The position numbers and the translations under genes were made by a program. DNA of 64,000 nt from Halosimplex halophilum (GTDB taxonomy: Archaea > Halobacteriota > Halobacteria > Halobacteriales > Haloarculaceae), in assembly GCF_004698125.1 (NCBI RefSeq), contig NZ_ML214297.1, positions 1,834,891 to 1,898,890 on the forward strand, in the 5' to 3' direction. A model generated the notes under the pieces. That model searched no databases. It was not told the DNA's origin and saw only the letters and a program-made list of their open reading frames with translations. This document shows positions 23,443 through 31,135 of the stretch, in pieces. Position 1 is the stretch's first letter; every line of letters begins with the position of its first letter.

Positions 23443-24414
23443 TCAGGCGTAGTAGTCGGTGTCGAGGTGGTCGGTCGCGAACAGTTCGCCCGCGTCGTAG
23501 CGCTCGGCGGCGACCCCCTGGTCGTGGGCGTACCCGGCGAGCGTCTCGACGGCGGCCACGTTGTCCTCGGTGAGCCCGTACTCCCACGGGTCGTCGCCCA
23601 GCACCGACCGCTGTTCGTCGGCGTACACGTCCGCCCACACGAGCGGGAGTTCGCGGGGCCGCTCCAGCGCGCCGAGCCCGATCTCCTTGGCGCGCTCGAA
23701 AGCGTCGTACAGCGGCTGGACGACCCACGGGTGCTCGTCGAGAATCTCGTCGCGGACGACGATGGCGTGCATGATCGGGAAGATCCCCGTCTCGCGGTAG
23801 TAGGTCTGTTCGACGGCCTTCGCGTCGTCGAACAGCCGGCGGGCGTTCGAGACGCCGGCGTCGACCGGGTGGAAGACGCCGTCGATCTCGCCCCGCTCGA
23901 TCATGTCCTCCAGCAGGCCGATCGTCGACCCCTGGTGGCCGACGTACTCCAGGTCGATCCGGTCGGGCACGTCCACGTCGACGATCTCCGAGCCGCCGGC
24001 GACCCACTCGACGGCGCCCAGGTCGAGCCCGTGGCGGTCGGCGAGGGTGCCGCGCTGCCAGACCCCCGTCGTCGTCTGCCAGTTGACGATGCCGACGCGA
24101 CGGCCCGCCAGATCCGCGACCGAATCGATCCCGGCGCCCTCCCGGACGTACATGTACGCGTGGCGGAACTTCCGGAAGGGGAAGGCCGGGATCGCCGTGA
24201 ACGGGAAGCGGTCGGCGTCGCGGCGGGTGGCGAGGTAGGTCCCCATCGACAGCTCGCAGGCGTCGAACTCCAGGTCCCGGACCATCCGGGAGAACCGGAC
24301 CGGGTTGGGGTAGTTCACCGCCGACAGGTCGATCCCCTCGGGTTCGACGCGGCCGTCGCGGAGCGGTTGCGTCCAGGCGTACGGGTGGACCGCGAGCGAC
24401 AGGTCCAGCGCCAT
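23443..24414 (-). CDS. 4,5-dihydroxyphthalate decarboxylase-like protein (copy a)
   Basis: A 323-residue cytosolic protein of the NMT1-like, binding-protein fold, beginning MALDLSLAVHPYAW without a signal peptide. Family features include VEPEGIDL, FDACELSMGTYL, FPFTAIPAFPFRKFRHAYMY, GRRVGIVNWQTT and TGIFPIMHAIVVRDE. Its ATG (24414) overlaps the stop of the IPT/TIG-like gene (ATGA), so the two are probably made in equal amounts and may form a complex. With copy b it flanks the molybdenum hydroxylase genes, which supports a pathway in which ring hydroxylation and decarboxylation follow each other. Confidence 0.8.
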   Translation of the reverse strand: MALDLSLAVHPYAWTQPLRDGRVEPEGIDLSAVNYPNPVRFSRMVRDLEFDACELSMGTYLATRRDADRFPFTAIPAFPFRKFRHAYMYVREGAGIDSVADLAGRRVGIVNWQTTTGVWQRGTLADRHGLDLGAVEWVAGGSEIVDVDVPDRIDLEYVGHQGSTIGLLEDMIERGEIDGVFHPVDAGVSNARRLFDDAKAVEQTYYRETGIFPIMHAIVVRDEILDEHPWVVQPLYDAFERAKEIGLGALERPRELPLVWADVYADEQRSVLGDDPWEYGLTEDNVAAVETLAGYAHDQGVAAERYDAGELFATDHLDTDYYA

Positions 24415-25859
24415 CACTCGGTGACCTCGAAGGCCATGTGCAGGGCGGGCAGCGGCCGGACGGGGTGGTTGTCGAGATACGAGAGGTGCGGCCGCACCTC
24501 GAAGACCGGCTTCTCCTCCTGCATGTCGAAGAGGCTGGGGTAGATATCGACGAAGTGCCAGCCGGGCTCGCCGGCCGCGCGGAGCCGCGCGTGGACGGTG
24601 CCCTCCTTGTCGTCGCCGGCGGTGCCGCAGACGTAGCCCAGCGGCGTGTTGTCGTAGACGAAGAAGGGCGCGTTCTCGTAGATGGTCCAGCCGATCCCCG
24701 ACAGCTCGATGTCGATCTCCGTCCCGACGGGGCCGCGGACGGGCGCGAACGTCTCGATCGAGGGCTGCATCATAAAGCCCGTCACCGCCACCTCGCGGCC
24801 GTCGACGGCGGCGGTGATCGGCCGGGTCGACCCCTCGGCGCGGGGGATGGCGATCTCGGTCTGGAAGCTGCCCTCCGAGTCGGTCTCGACGGTCGGGAGC
24901 ACGTCGGGCTTGGGCTCGGGCGTGATCGGGATGCCCTTGACGCGGTGGCCCTCGTGGCGGTACCAGATCAGGTCGACCTCGGTCTCGGCGGGGAAGTTCC
25001 GGCCGGTGAGCACGGCGGTCGTCCCGGCCTGGCCGGAGGGCGGGGAGATCTCCAGTTCGGCCTCGCTGTCGGCGTCGATCTCGGGGTAGTGGACGCTCAT
25101 CGGCTGCTCGTCGAGCAGCGGGTCGACCCAGGCGGTCCGGGGGTCGTCGTCGGGTTCGGTCACCTCGACGGTCCAGACCGACTGGCGGCCGCCGGCGACC
25201 GGGCCGTAGGGCGACTGGGTGTTGTTCTGGAGGTAGGGCACGCCCTTGTAGTTGCGCCACACCTGGATGACGTGCTCGCCGGGCGGGCCGACCGCGCGGA
25301 TCTCCGCGGTGGCGGTCCCGCGGTTCATCACGCCGGTCATAAAGCCGACGTTGCCGTTGTCCCAGGACACCTGATAGTTGTTCGTGACGACGTTCGGCCC
25401 GATCCCGTGGCCGGTGATCGTAAACGCCTCGCCCAGCGGCGCCGCGGTGCGGTCGATCTCGAAGTGGGGCGTGACCGAGAACTCGTCGCGGGCGACGACG
25501 TTGCCGTCGCCGTTCGTGACCTGGATCCGGTGGGCGCCGCCGTAGTCCTCGGGGATCGTCCACGTCTCGTCGAAGGCGCCGTCGGCGTCGGTCCGGACGG
25601 TCCCGATGCGGTCGGTCCGGGGCTGGTACTGCGGGCCGACGACCTCGTTGCCCTCCAGGACCCCCCACCGGCCCTCCGTCGAGTTCCACAGCAACTCGTA
25701 CTTCTCGTCGGCCGGGAAGTTGCGCCCCTTCAGCGTGATCTCGTCGCCAACGTACCCCTCCTCGTCGCTCAGCACCAGCGTCCCGTCCGAGCCGCTGCCG
25801 CGGCGGTGGCGCTGGAGCGTCTCCTTCAGGTCGCTGGACACTCCGGATTCGTCGTCCAT
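24414..25859 (-). CDS. IPT/TIG-like beta-repeat protein without signal peptide
   Basis: A 481-residue protein built of four or so beta-sandwich units. Two begin almost alike: GYVGDEITLKGRNFPADEKYEL (about 33) and SGQAGTTAVLTGRNFPAETEVDL (about 285); two further units begin with APLGEAFTITGHGIGP and GPVGTEIDIELSGIGW. These 'P.G...i.itG.nF' openings are the IPT/TIG pattern, normally extracellular. Here the N-terminus (MDDESGVSSDLKETLQRHRR) has no Sec or Tat signal, so a cytosolic location is predicted. It is coupled to the decarboxylase-like copy a and precedes the molybdenum hydroxylase genes. Function unknown; scaffold for the pathway is inference. Confidence 0.75.
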   Translation of the reverse strand: MDDESGVSSDLKETLQRHRRGSGSDGTLVLSDEEGYVGDEITLKGRNFPADEKYELLWNSTEGRWGVLEGNEVVGPQYQPRTDRIGTVRTDADGAFDETWTIPEDYGGAHRIQVTNGDGNVVARDEFSVTPHFEIDRTAAPLGEAFTITGHGIGPNVVTNNYQVSWDNGNVGFMTGVMNRGTATAEIRAVGPPGEHVIQVWRNYKGVPYLQNNTQSPYGPVAGGRQSVWTVEVTEPDDDPRTAWVDPLLDEQPMSVHYPEIDADSEAELEISPPSGQAGTTAVLTGRNFPAETEVDLIWYRHEGHRVKGIPITPEPKPDVLPTVETDSEGSFQTEIAIPRAEGSTRPITAAVDGREVAVTGFMMQPSIETFAPVRGPVGTEIDIELSGIGWTIYENAPFFVYDNTPLGYVCGTAGDDKEGTVHARLRAAGEPGWHFVDIYPSLFDMQEEKPVFEVRPHLSYLDNHPVRPLPALHMAFEVTE

Positions 25860-26016
25860 GTGTGTCCGTTCGCGGCTCCCTCGAATACGTCTGTGCCACC
25901 TTCCACGCTGGCGGTGGACACGGCAAGAGTTAAGGGGTGAGCGGCGGCCGCGGTCGCCGTTCGCGACCGCGGCGGAAACCGAGAAGGGGACTGCCGGAGC
26001 GGCCGACGGGACCGAC

Positions 26017-26547
26017 TTACCCGAGGAACAGCCGGAGCTGTGGGTAGTCTTTGACGATGTCGAGTTCCTCGATGCGGGCGTCGAGGCCGAGGATCCGGCC
26101 GGCGCCGAACGCGCCGAGGCCGAACAGGAGGAACACGTACACCATGTGGTAGTCGATGAGCAGGGCGTTGTCGAAGGGGTAGGAGGCCAGCCAGTAGAAC
26201 AGCATCATGGTGGCCCCCCAGAACGCGCTGAACCGGACGAGCACGCCGAGGATCAGCGCGAGTCCGACCAGCGTCAGGCCGAGCTGGTTCAGCGGCGTCA
26301 GCAGCCACGCCCACTCGTTGCCCATCGTCGTCCACAGGCCGGTCAGCGGGTTGCCGTCGGGGATCCCGTACAGCAGGAACCCGCGGACGCTCCACTCGGG
26401 GTTGACGACCTTCGTGATCCCGGCGTAGAAGAACGTCCAGCCCATGATGACCCGAAGCGCGAACAGCGCGTAGCCGATCCACGTCTCGGAGTAGGTGAAC
26501 TGCACGTCCCAGCCGAACACCTTGGATTCGAGTTCTCGCGTCGCCAT
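26017..26547 (-). CDS. DoxX/DoxD-like membrane protein
   Basis: A 176-residue protein with four predicted transmembrane helices (about 25-45, 85-105, 110-130 and 135-155) and the DoxX/DoxD family start FALRVIMGWTFFYAGITKVVNPEWS. DoxD is the larger subunit of thiosulfate:quinone oxidoreductase in Acidianus; most DoxX relatives are uncharacterised. It lies 157 bp upstream of the IPT/TIG-like gene on the same strand, with a TATA-like ttatcc about 28 bases before its own start. A role in passing electrons from the molybdenum hydroxylase to quinone is speculative. Confidence 0.78.
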   Translation of the reverse strand: MATRELESKVFGWDVQFTYSETWIGYALFALRVIMGWTFFYAGITKVVNPEWSVRGFLLYGIPDGNPLTGLWTTMGNEWAWLLTPLNQLGLTLVGLALILGVLVRFSAFWGATMMLFYWLASYPFDNALLIDYHMVYVFLLFGLGAFGAGRILGLDARIEELDIVKDYPQLRLFLG

Positions 26548-26862
26548 ACGCCCACGTTCTCCCAGAACGCGGATAAGCCGTGTCGTGATTCCCAGCCGCT
26601 GGGACCCGGTCGAGCGGCGCCGGCGCCCCGAGACCCGGAAAACCGCCGGAACGCGCCCGAATCAGCGGCGTGTGCCGACCCGGCCGCGGACGGCCCCGTG
26701 CCCACCCGTTCCCGGGCGGTAAGAAGCCCGTCCCGGCTTGAAGGAGGCTGCCGTGGAAGCTTCTCACACGGCCGGGGACACCGGTCGCGGTCCGAGTGTC
26801 GTCGCCGCTCGCCGCGGATCCGACGGCCGGGACGGCGAACCGCTCCCCGACGGTGATCCACC
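26548..26862. other. 315-bp divergent intergenic region
   Basis: It separates the leftward DoxX-like gene and the rightward small membrane gene. I see the DoxX promoter (complement of cggataag near 26570) and short palindromes such as CCCAG/CTGGG near 26603-26615, but no coding frame with protein-like composition. Confidence 0.4.
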
Positions 26863-27165
26863 ATGTCGACCCACACCACGCTGACGGTCGCGACGCTCGT
26901 CGTGACGACGGTCGCCGTCGTCTTCGGCGTGCTCGTCGCCTCGCTCGCACACAGGGCGGCCAACCGAACGTCGTCGCGCTCGCTGTCGCTGCTCAGCTAC
27001 GGCCTCGGCGCCGTCGCGCTCGGCCCGCTGGTCGGGGCGGTCGGCGCCGTCACGCTCGGCCTCGACGCCGAGTCGACCCTGCTCGTCCAGGGGCTGCTCG
27101 TCGCACCGGGGTTCGCGCTGCTCGTGCGGTCGCTGTATCCCGCCGGGCGACCCGTCCGGGCGTGA
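26863..27165 (+). CDS. DUF7521-like small membrane protein
   Basis: A 100-residue hydrophobic protein with three transmembrane segments (about 5-28, 42-64 and 70-92) and short basic loops (AHRAANRTSSRS). It resembles the haloarchaeal DUF7521 membrane proteins, which usually sit beside a winged-helix gene, as the homologue at 51069-51407 does. Here no HTH neighbour is present. Function unknown. Confidence 0.65.
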   Translation: MSTHTTLTVATLVVTTVAVVFGVLVASLAHRAANRTSSRSLSLLSYGLGAVALGPLVGAVGAVTLGLDAESTLLVQGLLVAPGFALLVRSLYPAGRPVRA

Positions 27166-27232
27166 ACCCCGACCGCGCCCGGAACCCGACCCGTCGTCGC
27201 CGGTCCAGCCCGGCGACCCCGGTGTCGCGCCC

Positions 27233-28180
27233 TCACCGGTTGCGGCTCACCGGGAACTTCACGCGGTCGGGATGTTCGTTGAACTCGGCCAGGATCCGCT
27301 CGTAGAGCTCGTTCTTCGTCCGCTGGCCGCGCCGCGGGTCGACGACGTACCGCAGCCGGAGCTTCACCCACGAGGCCTCCTGGGTGACGTTGACGGTCGG
27401 CTGGGACTGGACATCCAGTTCCACGGGTGTCTCGGCCAGCCGCTCGCGGTAGCGTTCGATGTCGCGTTCCATCTCCTCGCCGACGACCGCCTCGGCGACC
27501 GCGACCATCCGCTCGCGGGCGAACGCGAGGTCCGTCTCGTAGGCCACCTCGACGGCCACCTCGTTCCAGACGAACGGGAACGACTCCCCCGTGAAGTTCG
27601 TGACGTGCGAGGAGAGCACCACGGAGTTCGGGACGGTGATCGTCCGCCCCGACGGCTGGTTCGAGGCCACCAGCTCGCCGTCGACCTCCCACAGCGTCGT
27701 CACGAGGAAGTCCACCGCCACCACGTCGCCCTTCGACCCCTCGATGGCGACGCGGTCGCCGACCTGATACGGGCGGTTGACCATGATGTACACCCAGCCG
27801 ATGAGCGAGAACAGCGGCTGCTGCAGCGCGAAGGTGACGGCGAAGCCGACGACGCCCAGCGAGAACAGGACGCCGACCCACTGCTCGGTGACGACGCCGG
27901 CGAGCCCGACGGTCCCGACGAGCCCGAACGCGAGTCGGAGGACGTTCCGCAGGTCGTGGCGGCGCCGCTTGCTGGGCGCGCGGTCGGCGAGCCAGCCGCC
28001 GACCAGCCGGTAGGCGCCGTAGGTCGCGAGGACGACCGCGACGGCCAGCAGCCCGGTGACCGCCAGCCGCTCCGCGAGGGCGCCCCGCGGCCCGTCGAAC
28101 GCGACCGTCGCGGCCGCGACCCGGCTCGCGACCGCGGCGACCGCCGCCGCGACCACCGAGAGGTACCCGACCCGTCGCAT
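27233..28180 (-). CDS. MscS-type mechanosensitive ion channel
   Basis: A 315-residue membrane protein. Three transmembrane helices precede the pore helix and the MscS beta domain: LGVVGFAVTFALQQPLFSLIGWVYIMVNRPYQVGDRV, then VDFLVTTLWEVDGELVASNQPSGRTITVPNSVVLSS. The C-terminal alpha/beta vestibule follows. Such channels release solutes on hypo-osmotic shock, important for halophiles. ATG 28180 (MRRVGYLSVV) is preferred to a GTG nine codons upstream because it directly precedes the first helix. Confidence 0.9.
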   Translation of the reverse strand: MRRVGYLSVVAAAVAAVASRVAAATVAFDGPRGALAERLAVTGLLAVAVVLATYGAYRLVGGWLADRAPSKRRRHDLRNVLRLAFGLVGTVGLAGVVTEQWVGVLFSLGVVGFAVTFALQQPLFSLIGWVYIMVNRPYQVGDRVAIEGSKGDVVAVDFLVTTLWEVDGELVASNQPSGRTITVPNSVVLSSHVTNFTGESFPFVWNEVAVEVAYETDLAFARERMVAVAEAVVGEEMERDIERYRERLAETPVELDVQSQPTVNVTQEASWVKLRLRYVVDPRRGQRTKNELYERILAEFNEHPDRVKFPVSRNR

Positions 28181-28311
28181 CTGCCAGTCCGCTCGCGGCC
28201 GGCCCACTAAGTTCCCGGGGGTGCCCTCCCTGGCGGCTCCGACCGGGCCACAGCAGTCCGGAGCCGCCCGGGTGTCGCCCCGCCCGATCGGCGCTCGAAA
28301 CCTGTTCGGTA

Positions 28312-28347
28312 GGTGTTTTATTCCGTCGGGGCCCTAACCGTCGGGTG
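28312..28347 (+). promoter_or_regulatory. Promoter of the peroxiredoxin gene
   Basis: A TATA-like tgttttatt (about 28314-28322) lies 26-34 bases before the ATG at 28348, predicting a leaderless transcript in the divergent gap to the MscS gene. Confidence 0.5.
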
Positions 28348-28821
28348 ATGGTTTCCACAGGCGACTCCGCACCCACGTTCACGGCGACGCTCGGCACGAG
28401 TGACCACGAGGACTTCGATCTGGCCGACCACCTCGGCGACGGCCCGGTCGTCCTCGCCTTCTTCCCCGGCGCGTTCACGCCGCCCTGCACCAACGAGATG
28501 GTCGCCTTCCAGGAGCGGCTCGACGAGTTCGAGGACGCCGGCGCGACCATCTTCGGCGTCAGCGCCGACTCGCCGTTCTCCCAGGGCGCGTTCCGCGAGG
28601 AGCACGGCATCGAGTTCGACCTCGTCAGCGACATGGACGGCGACACCATCGAGGCGTACGGCCTGACCATGGACATCCCCGATCTGGGCCTGTACGGCAA
28701 CGCCAACCGCGCCGTCTTCGTCGTCGACGACGAGGGCACCGTCGTCTACGACTGGGTCGCCGACGACCCGACCAACGAACCCGACTACGACGCGGTACTC
28801 GACGCCGTCGAGTCGGCCTGA
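28348..28821 (+). CDS. Peroxiredoxin (AhpC/TSA-BCP family), single-Cys
   Basis: A 157-residue thioredoxin-fold peroxidase. The active-site motif FFPGAFTPPCTNEM carries the peroxidatic C47 with the conserved Pro and Thr. No other cysteine occurs in the chain, so it must be regenerated as a one-Cys enzyme by an external thiol. In haloarchaea that thiol may be gamma-glutamylcysteine, and a GCS2-type ligase is encoded at 45104 in this window; the link is inference. It should reduce hydrogen or organic peroxides in the cytosol. Confidence 0.92.
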   Translation: MVSTGDSAPTFTATLGTSDHEDFDLADHLGDGPVVLAFFPGAFTPPCTNEMVAFQERLDEFEDAGATIFGVSADSPFSQGAFREEHGIEFDLVSDMDGDTIEAYGLTMDIPDLGLYGNANRAVFVVDDEGTVVYDWVADDPTNEPDYDAVLDAVESA

Positions 28822-28866
28822 CGCGGCGACACAACCCTTTTCAGGTCGCTTCGAGAAGGTCCCCGG

Positions 28867-29502
28867 GTGCCTACCCGATTCTCACGTCGATCGTTGCTCC
28901 GTAGCGGCGCGCTACTGACCGGCGCCGCCGTCGCCGGCTGCGCCAGCGCGCCGGGGACCGACCCGCTGTTCGCCGAGGGGTTCGAGGAGAGCGACGAGCG
29001 CTGGACCCGACACGGCCACATCGGTCCCGAGGAGTCCCAGGACGCCTTCGAGTGGGACATCTCGCTCAGCGAGGAACGGGCCGCGGCGGGCGAGTGGAGC
29101 CTCGCTGTGTTCACCGAGGGCGACCACGACGACGGGGTCGCCTGGGTGACGGCCGAGCTCCCGACCCCCGAGGACCCGTCGACGTTCTCGGTGTCGTTCC
29201 GGGCCTGGAGCGAGTCGGAGAGCTTCAACGTCCTCCGGAACGCCGTCGCCTACCTCGGGCCCGAGGAGCCGACCGAGGAGGGCGACTTCCCCGACCCGGG
29301 CGCCAACTCCTCGGCCGTCCCGGACGCCCCCTACGGCGGCCTGCGCGAACCGCTGCACCTCGCCGAGGGCTGGCGCGAGTACGCCTTCGACTGGGACCCC
29401 GACGAGGCGCCCGAGCGGCTGTTCCTCTCCGTCGGCGTCGCCGTCGTCTGGGAGGCCGACGCGACCCACTACGTCGACGACATCGAAGTGACCGCGGAGT
29501 AG
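28867..29502 (+). CDS. Tat lipoprotein, possible carbohydrate-binding-like domain
   Basis: A 211-residue exported lipoprotein with an RR motif (FSRRSLLRSG) and lipobox AGC at about residue 22. The mature part begins LFAEGFEESDERWTRHGHIGPE and is beta-rich and aromatic, ending VVWEADATHYVDDIEVTAE; the 'GFE..d..W' opening and 'yvDDIev' ending are typical of jelly-roll carbohydrate- or ligand-binding domains. GTG 28867 is the first codon before the signal. It follows the peroxiredoxin gene by 45 bp on the same strand. Function not established. Confidence 0.75.
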   Translation: MPTRFSRRSLLRSGALLTGAAVAGCASAPGTDPLFAEGFEESDERWTRHGHIGPEESQDAFEWDISLSEERAAAGEWSLAVFTEGDHDDGVAWVTAELPTPEDPSTFSVSFRAWSESESFNVLRNAVAYLGPEEPTEEGDFPDPGANSSAVPDAPYGGLREPLHLAEGWREYAFDWDPDEAPERLFLSVGVAVVWEADATHYVDDIEVTAE

Positions 29503-29599
29503 GTCGGCGACTGTTCCGCTCCGTTCGGCGTCGAGACGAGCCGACCGTCAGAGGCGGTACTGTGCGACGAGCGGCGAAAAAACGGGTGTCGGCGTCCGG

Positions 29600-31135
29600 T
29601 CAGCCGAACAGGACGGACGCGGCGTCGAAGGCGCTCGGCGAGAGGAGGCCGAACGCGGGCAGCAGCGCGAAGGTGACGACGGCGGCGATGACGACGGCGG
29701 CGTACAGCGAACTCGGGTAGCCGCCCAGGTCGAAGTCGCCGTCGGGTTCCTCGAGCCACATCGCCCGGACGACCCGGCTGTAGTAGTACAGCGACAGCGC
29801 GCTGTTGACGATGAGCGAGATCGCCAGCAGCCAGGTGCCGGTCTGCGCGGTCGCGGCCAGCAGGTAGAGCTTCGAGATGAAGCCGCCGCCGACCGGCAGG
29901 CCCGCGAGGCTGAACAGGAAGACCGTCATCGCGGCGCAGGCCAGCGGCGCCTGCTTCGAGAGGCCGTTGAAGTCCTGGAAGGTGCGGCCGATGCCCCAGT
30001 ACTCGGTCAGGGCGACGAACAGGAACGCGCCGGTGTTCATGAACCCGTAGACGAGCAGGTGCATCATGCTCGCGCCGAGGACGAACCCGTTGTCGACGCC
30101 CGGCGAGAGCGCGGCCAGCCCGATGAGGACGTAGCCGGCGTGGCCGACCGACGAGTAGGCGAGCATCCGCTTGACCTTCTCCTGGGTGGCGGCCGCGAAG
30201 TTCCCGACGGTCATCGTGACGACCGCGAGGACGGTGACGGCGGTGACCCAGTCGACCGTCGGTGCGGCGCCGGTCAGCCCGCCGACCTCGGGGAAGGCGG
30301 TGAGGAACACGCGGAAGGCGACGACGAACCCGGCGGCCTTCGAGGCCGAGGAGAGGAACGCCGAGACGGGCCCGGGCGCGCCCTCGTAGGCCTCGGGCGC
30401 CCAGAAGTGGAACGGGACGCTCGCGGTCTTGTAGGCGAACCCGAGCAGCATCATGACGATGCCGACGCCGAGGATCCCGACCGGGATCTCCGAGCCGCCG
30501 GCCAGCGCCTCCGCGACGGCCTCCAGCTGGAGACTGCCCGTCGCGGCGTAGACGAGGCTGATCCCGTAGGCGAGCACCGACGACGACAGCGCGCCGACGA
30601 GGAAGTACTTCAGGCCGCCCTCGACGCTGCCCTGGTTGTCCTTGAGGAACGCGACCAGCGCGAACGACGGGAGGCTCGCGAGTTCGAGGCTGACGAACAC
30701 CGTCGCGAGGCTGTTGGCCGAGGCCATCAGCGACATGCCCGTCGCGGCCATGATGACCAGCCCGTAGTACTCGGCCTGGTACTCCTCGCCGGCGAGGTAG
30801 TCGTAGGACGCGAGCGTCACCAGCGCGGTCACGCTCGCGACGATGACCACGAAGAACAGGCTCATCCCGTCGACGACCAGCGCGTCGCCGAACAGGTCGA
30901 CGGCGCCTGTCCCACGCGGTTGGCCGACGCCGAGCACGAGGAAGTACCCGGCGACGAGGAACGCCGCGAGCGCGCCGACCGTCGACACGCCCGCGAGGAC
31001 CGCGTTGGAACTCGTCCCCGGCTGGGGCTCGATGCTGTCCACGATGAACAGCAGCATGGCGGTCACGCCGAAGAGGATCGCCGGCGTGAGCGCGACCCAG
31101 TCGGCGACCTGGAAGCCCGCGATGTCGACTACCAC
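29600..31135 (-). CDS. nuoN: NADH-quinone oxidoreductase subunit N
   Basis: A 511-residue antiporter-like membrane subunit of complex I with about 14 transmembrane helices. The proton-translocation core is recognisable (YFLVGALSSSVLAYGISLVYAATG, FHFWAPEAYEGAPGPVSAFLSS with the helix-breaking Pro, and KVKRMLAYSSVGHAGY). It is the last gene of the leftward nuo set and overlaps nuoM by 7 bp. In haloarchaea this enzyme lacks the NADH-oxidising NuoEFG module, so the electron donor is uncertain. Confidence 0.95.
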   Translation of the reverse strand: MVVDIAGFQVADWVALTPAILFGVTAMLLFIVDSIEPQPGTSSNAVLAGVSTVGALAAFLVAGYFLVLGVGQPRGTGAVDLFGDALVVDGMSLFFVVIVASVTALVTLASYDYLAGEEYQAEYYGLVIMAATGMSLMASANSLATVFVSLELASLPSFALVAFLKDNQGSVEGGLKYFLVGALSSSVLAYGISLVYAATGSLQLEAVAEALAGGSEIPVGILGVGIVMMLLGFAYKTASVPFHFWAPEAYEGAPGPVSAFLSSASKAAGFVVAFRVFLTAFPEVGGLTGAAPTVDWVTAVTVLAVVTMTVGNFAAATQEKVKRMLAYSSVGHAGYVLIGLAALSPGVDNGFVLGASMMHLLVYGFMNTGAFLFVALTEYWGIGRTFQDFNGLSKQAPLACAAMTVFLFSLAGLPVGGGFISKLYLLAATAQTGTWLLAISLIVNSALSLYYYSRVVRAMWLEEPDGDFDLGGYPSSLYAAVVIAAVVTFALLPAFGLLSPSAFDAASVLFG

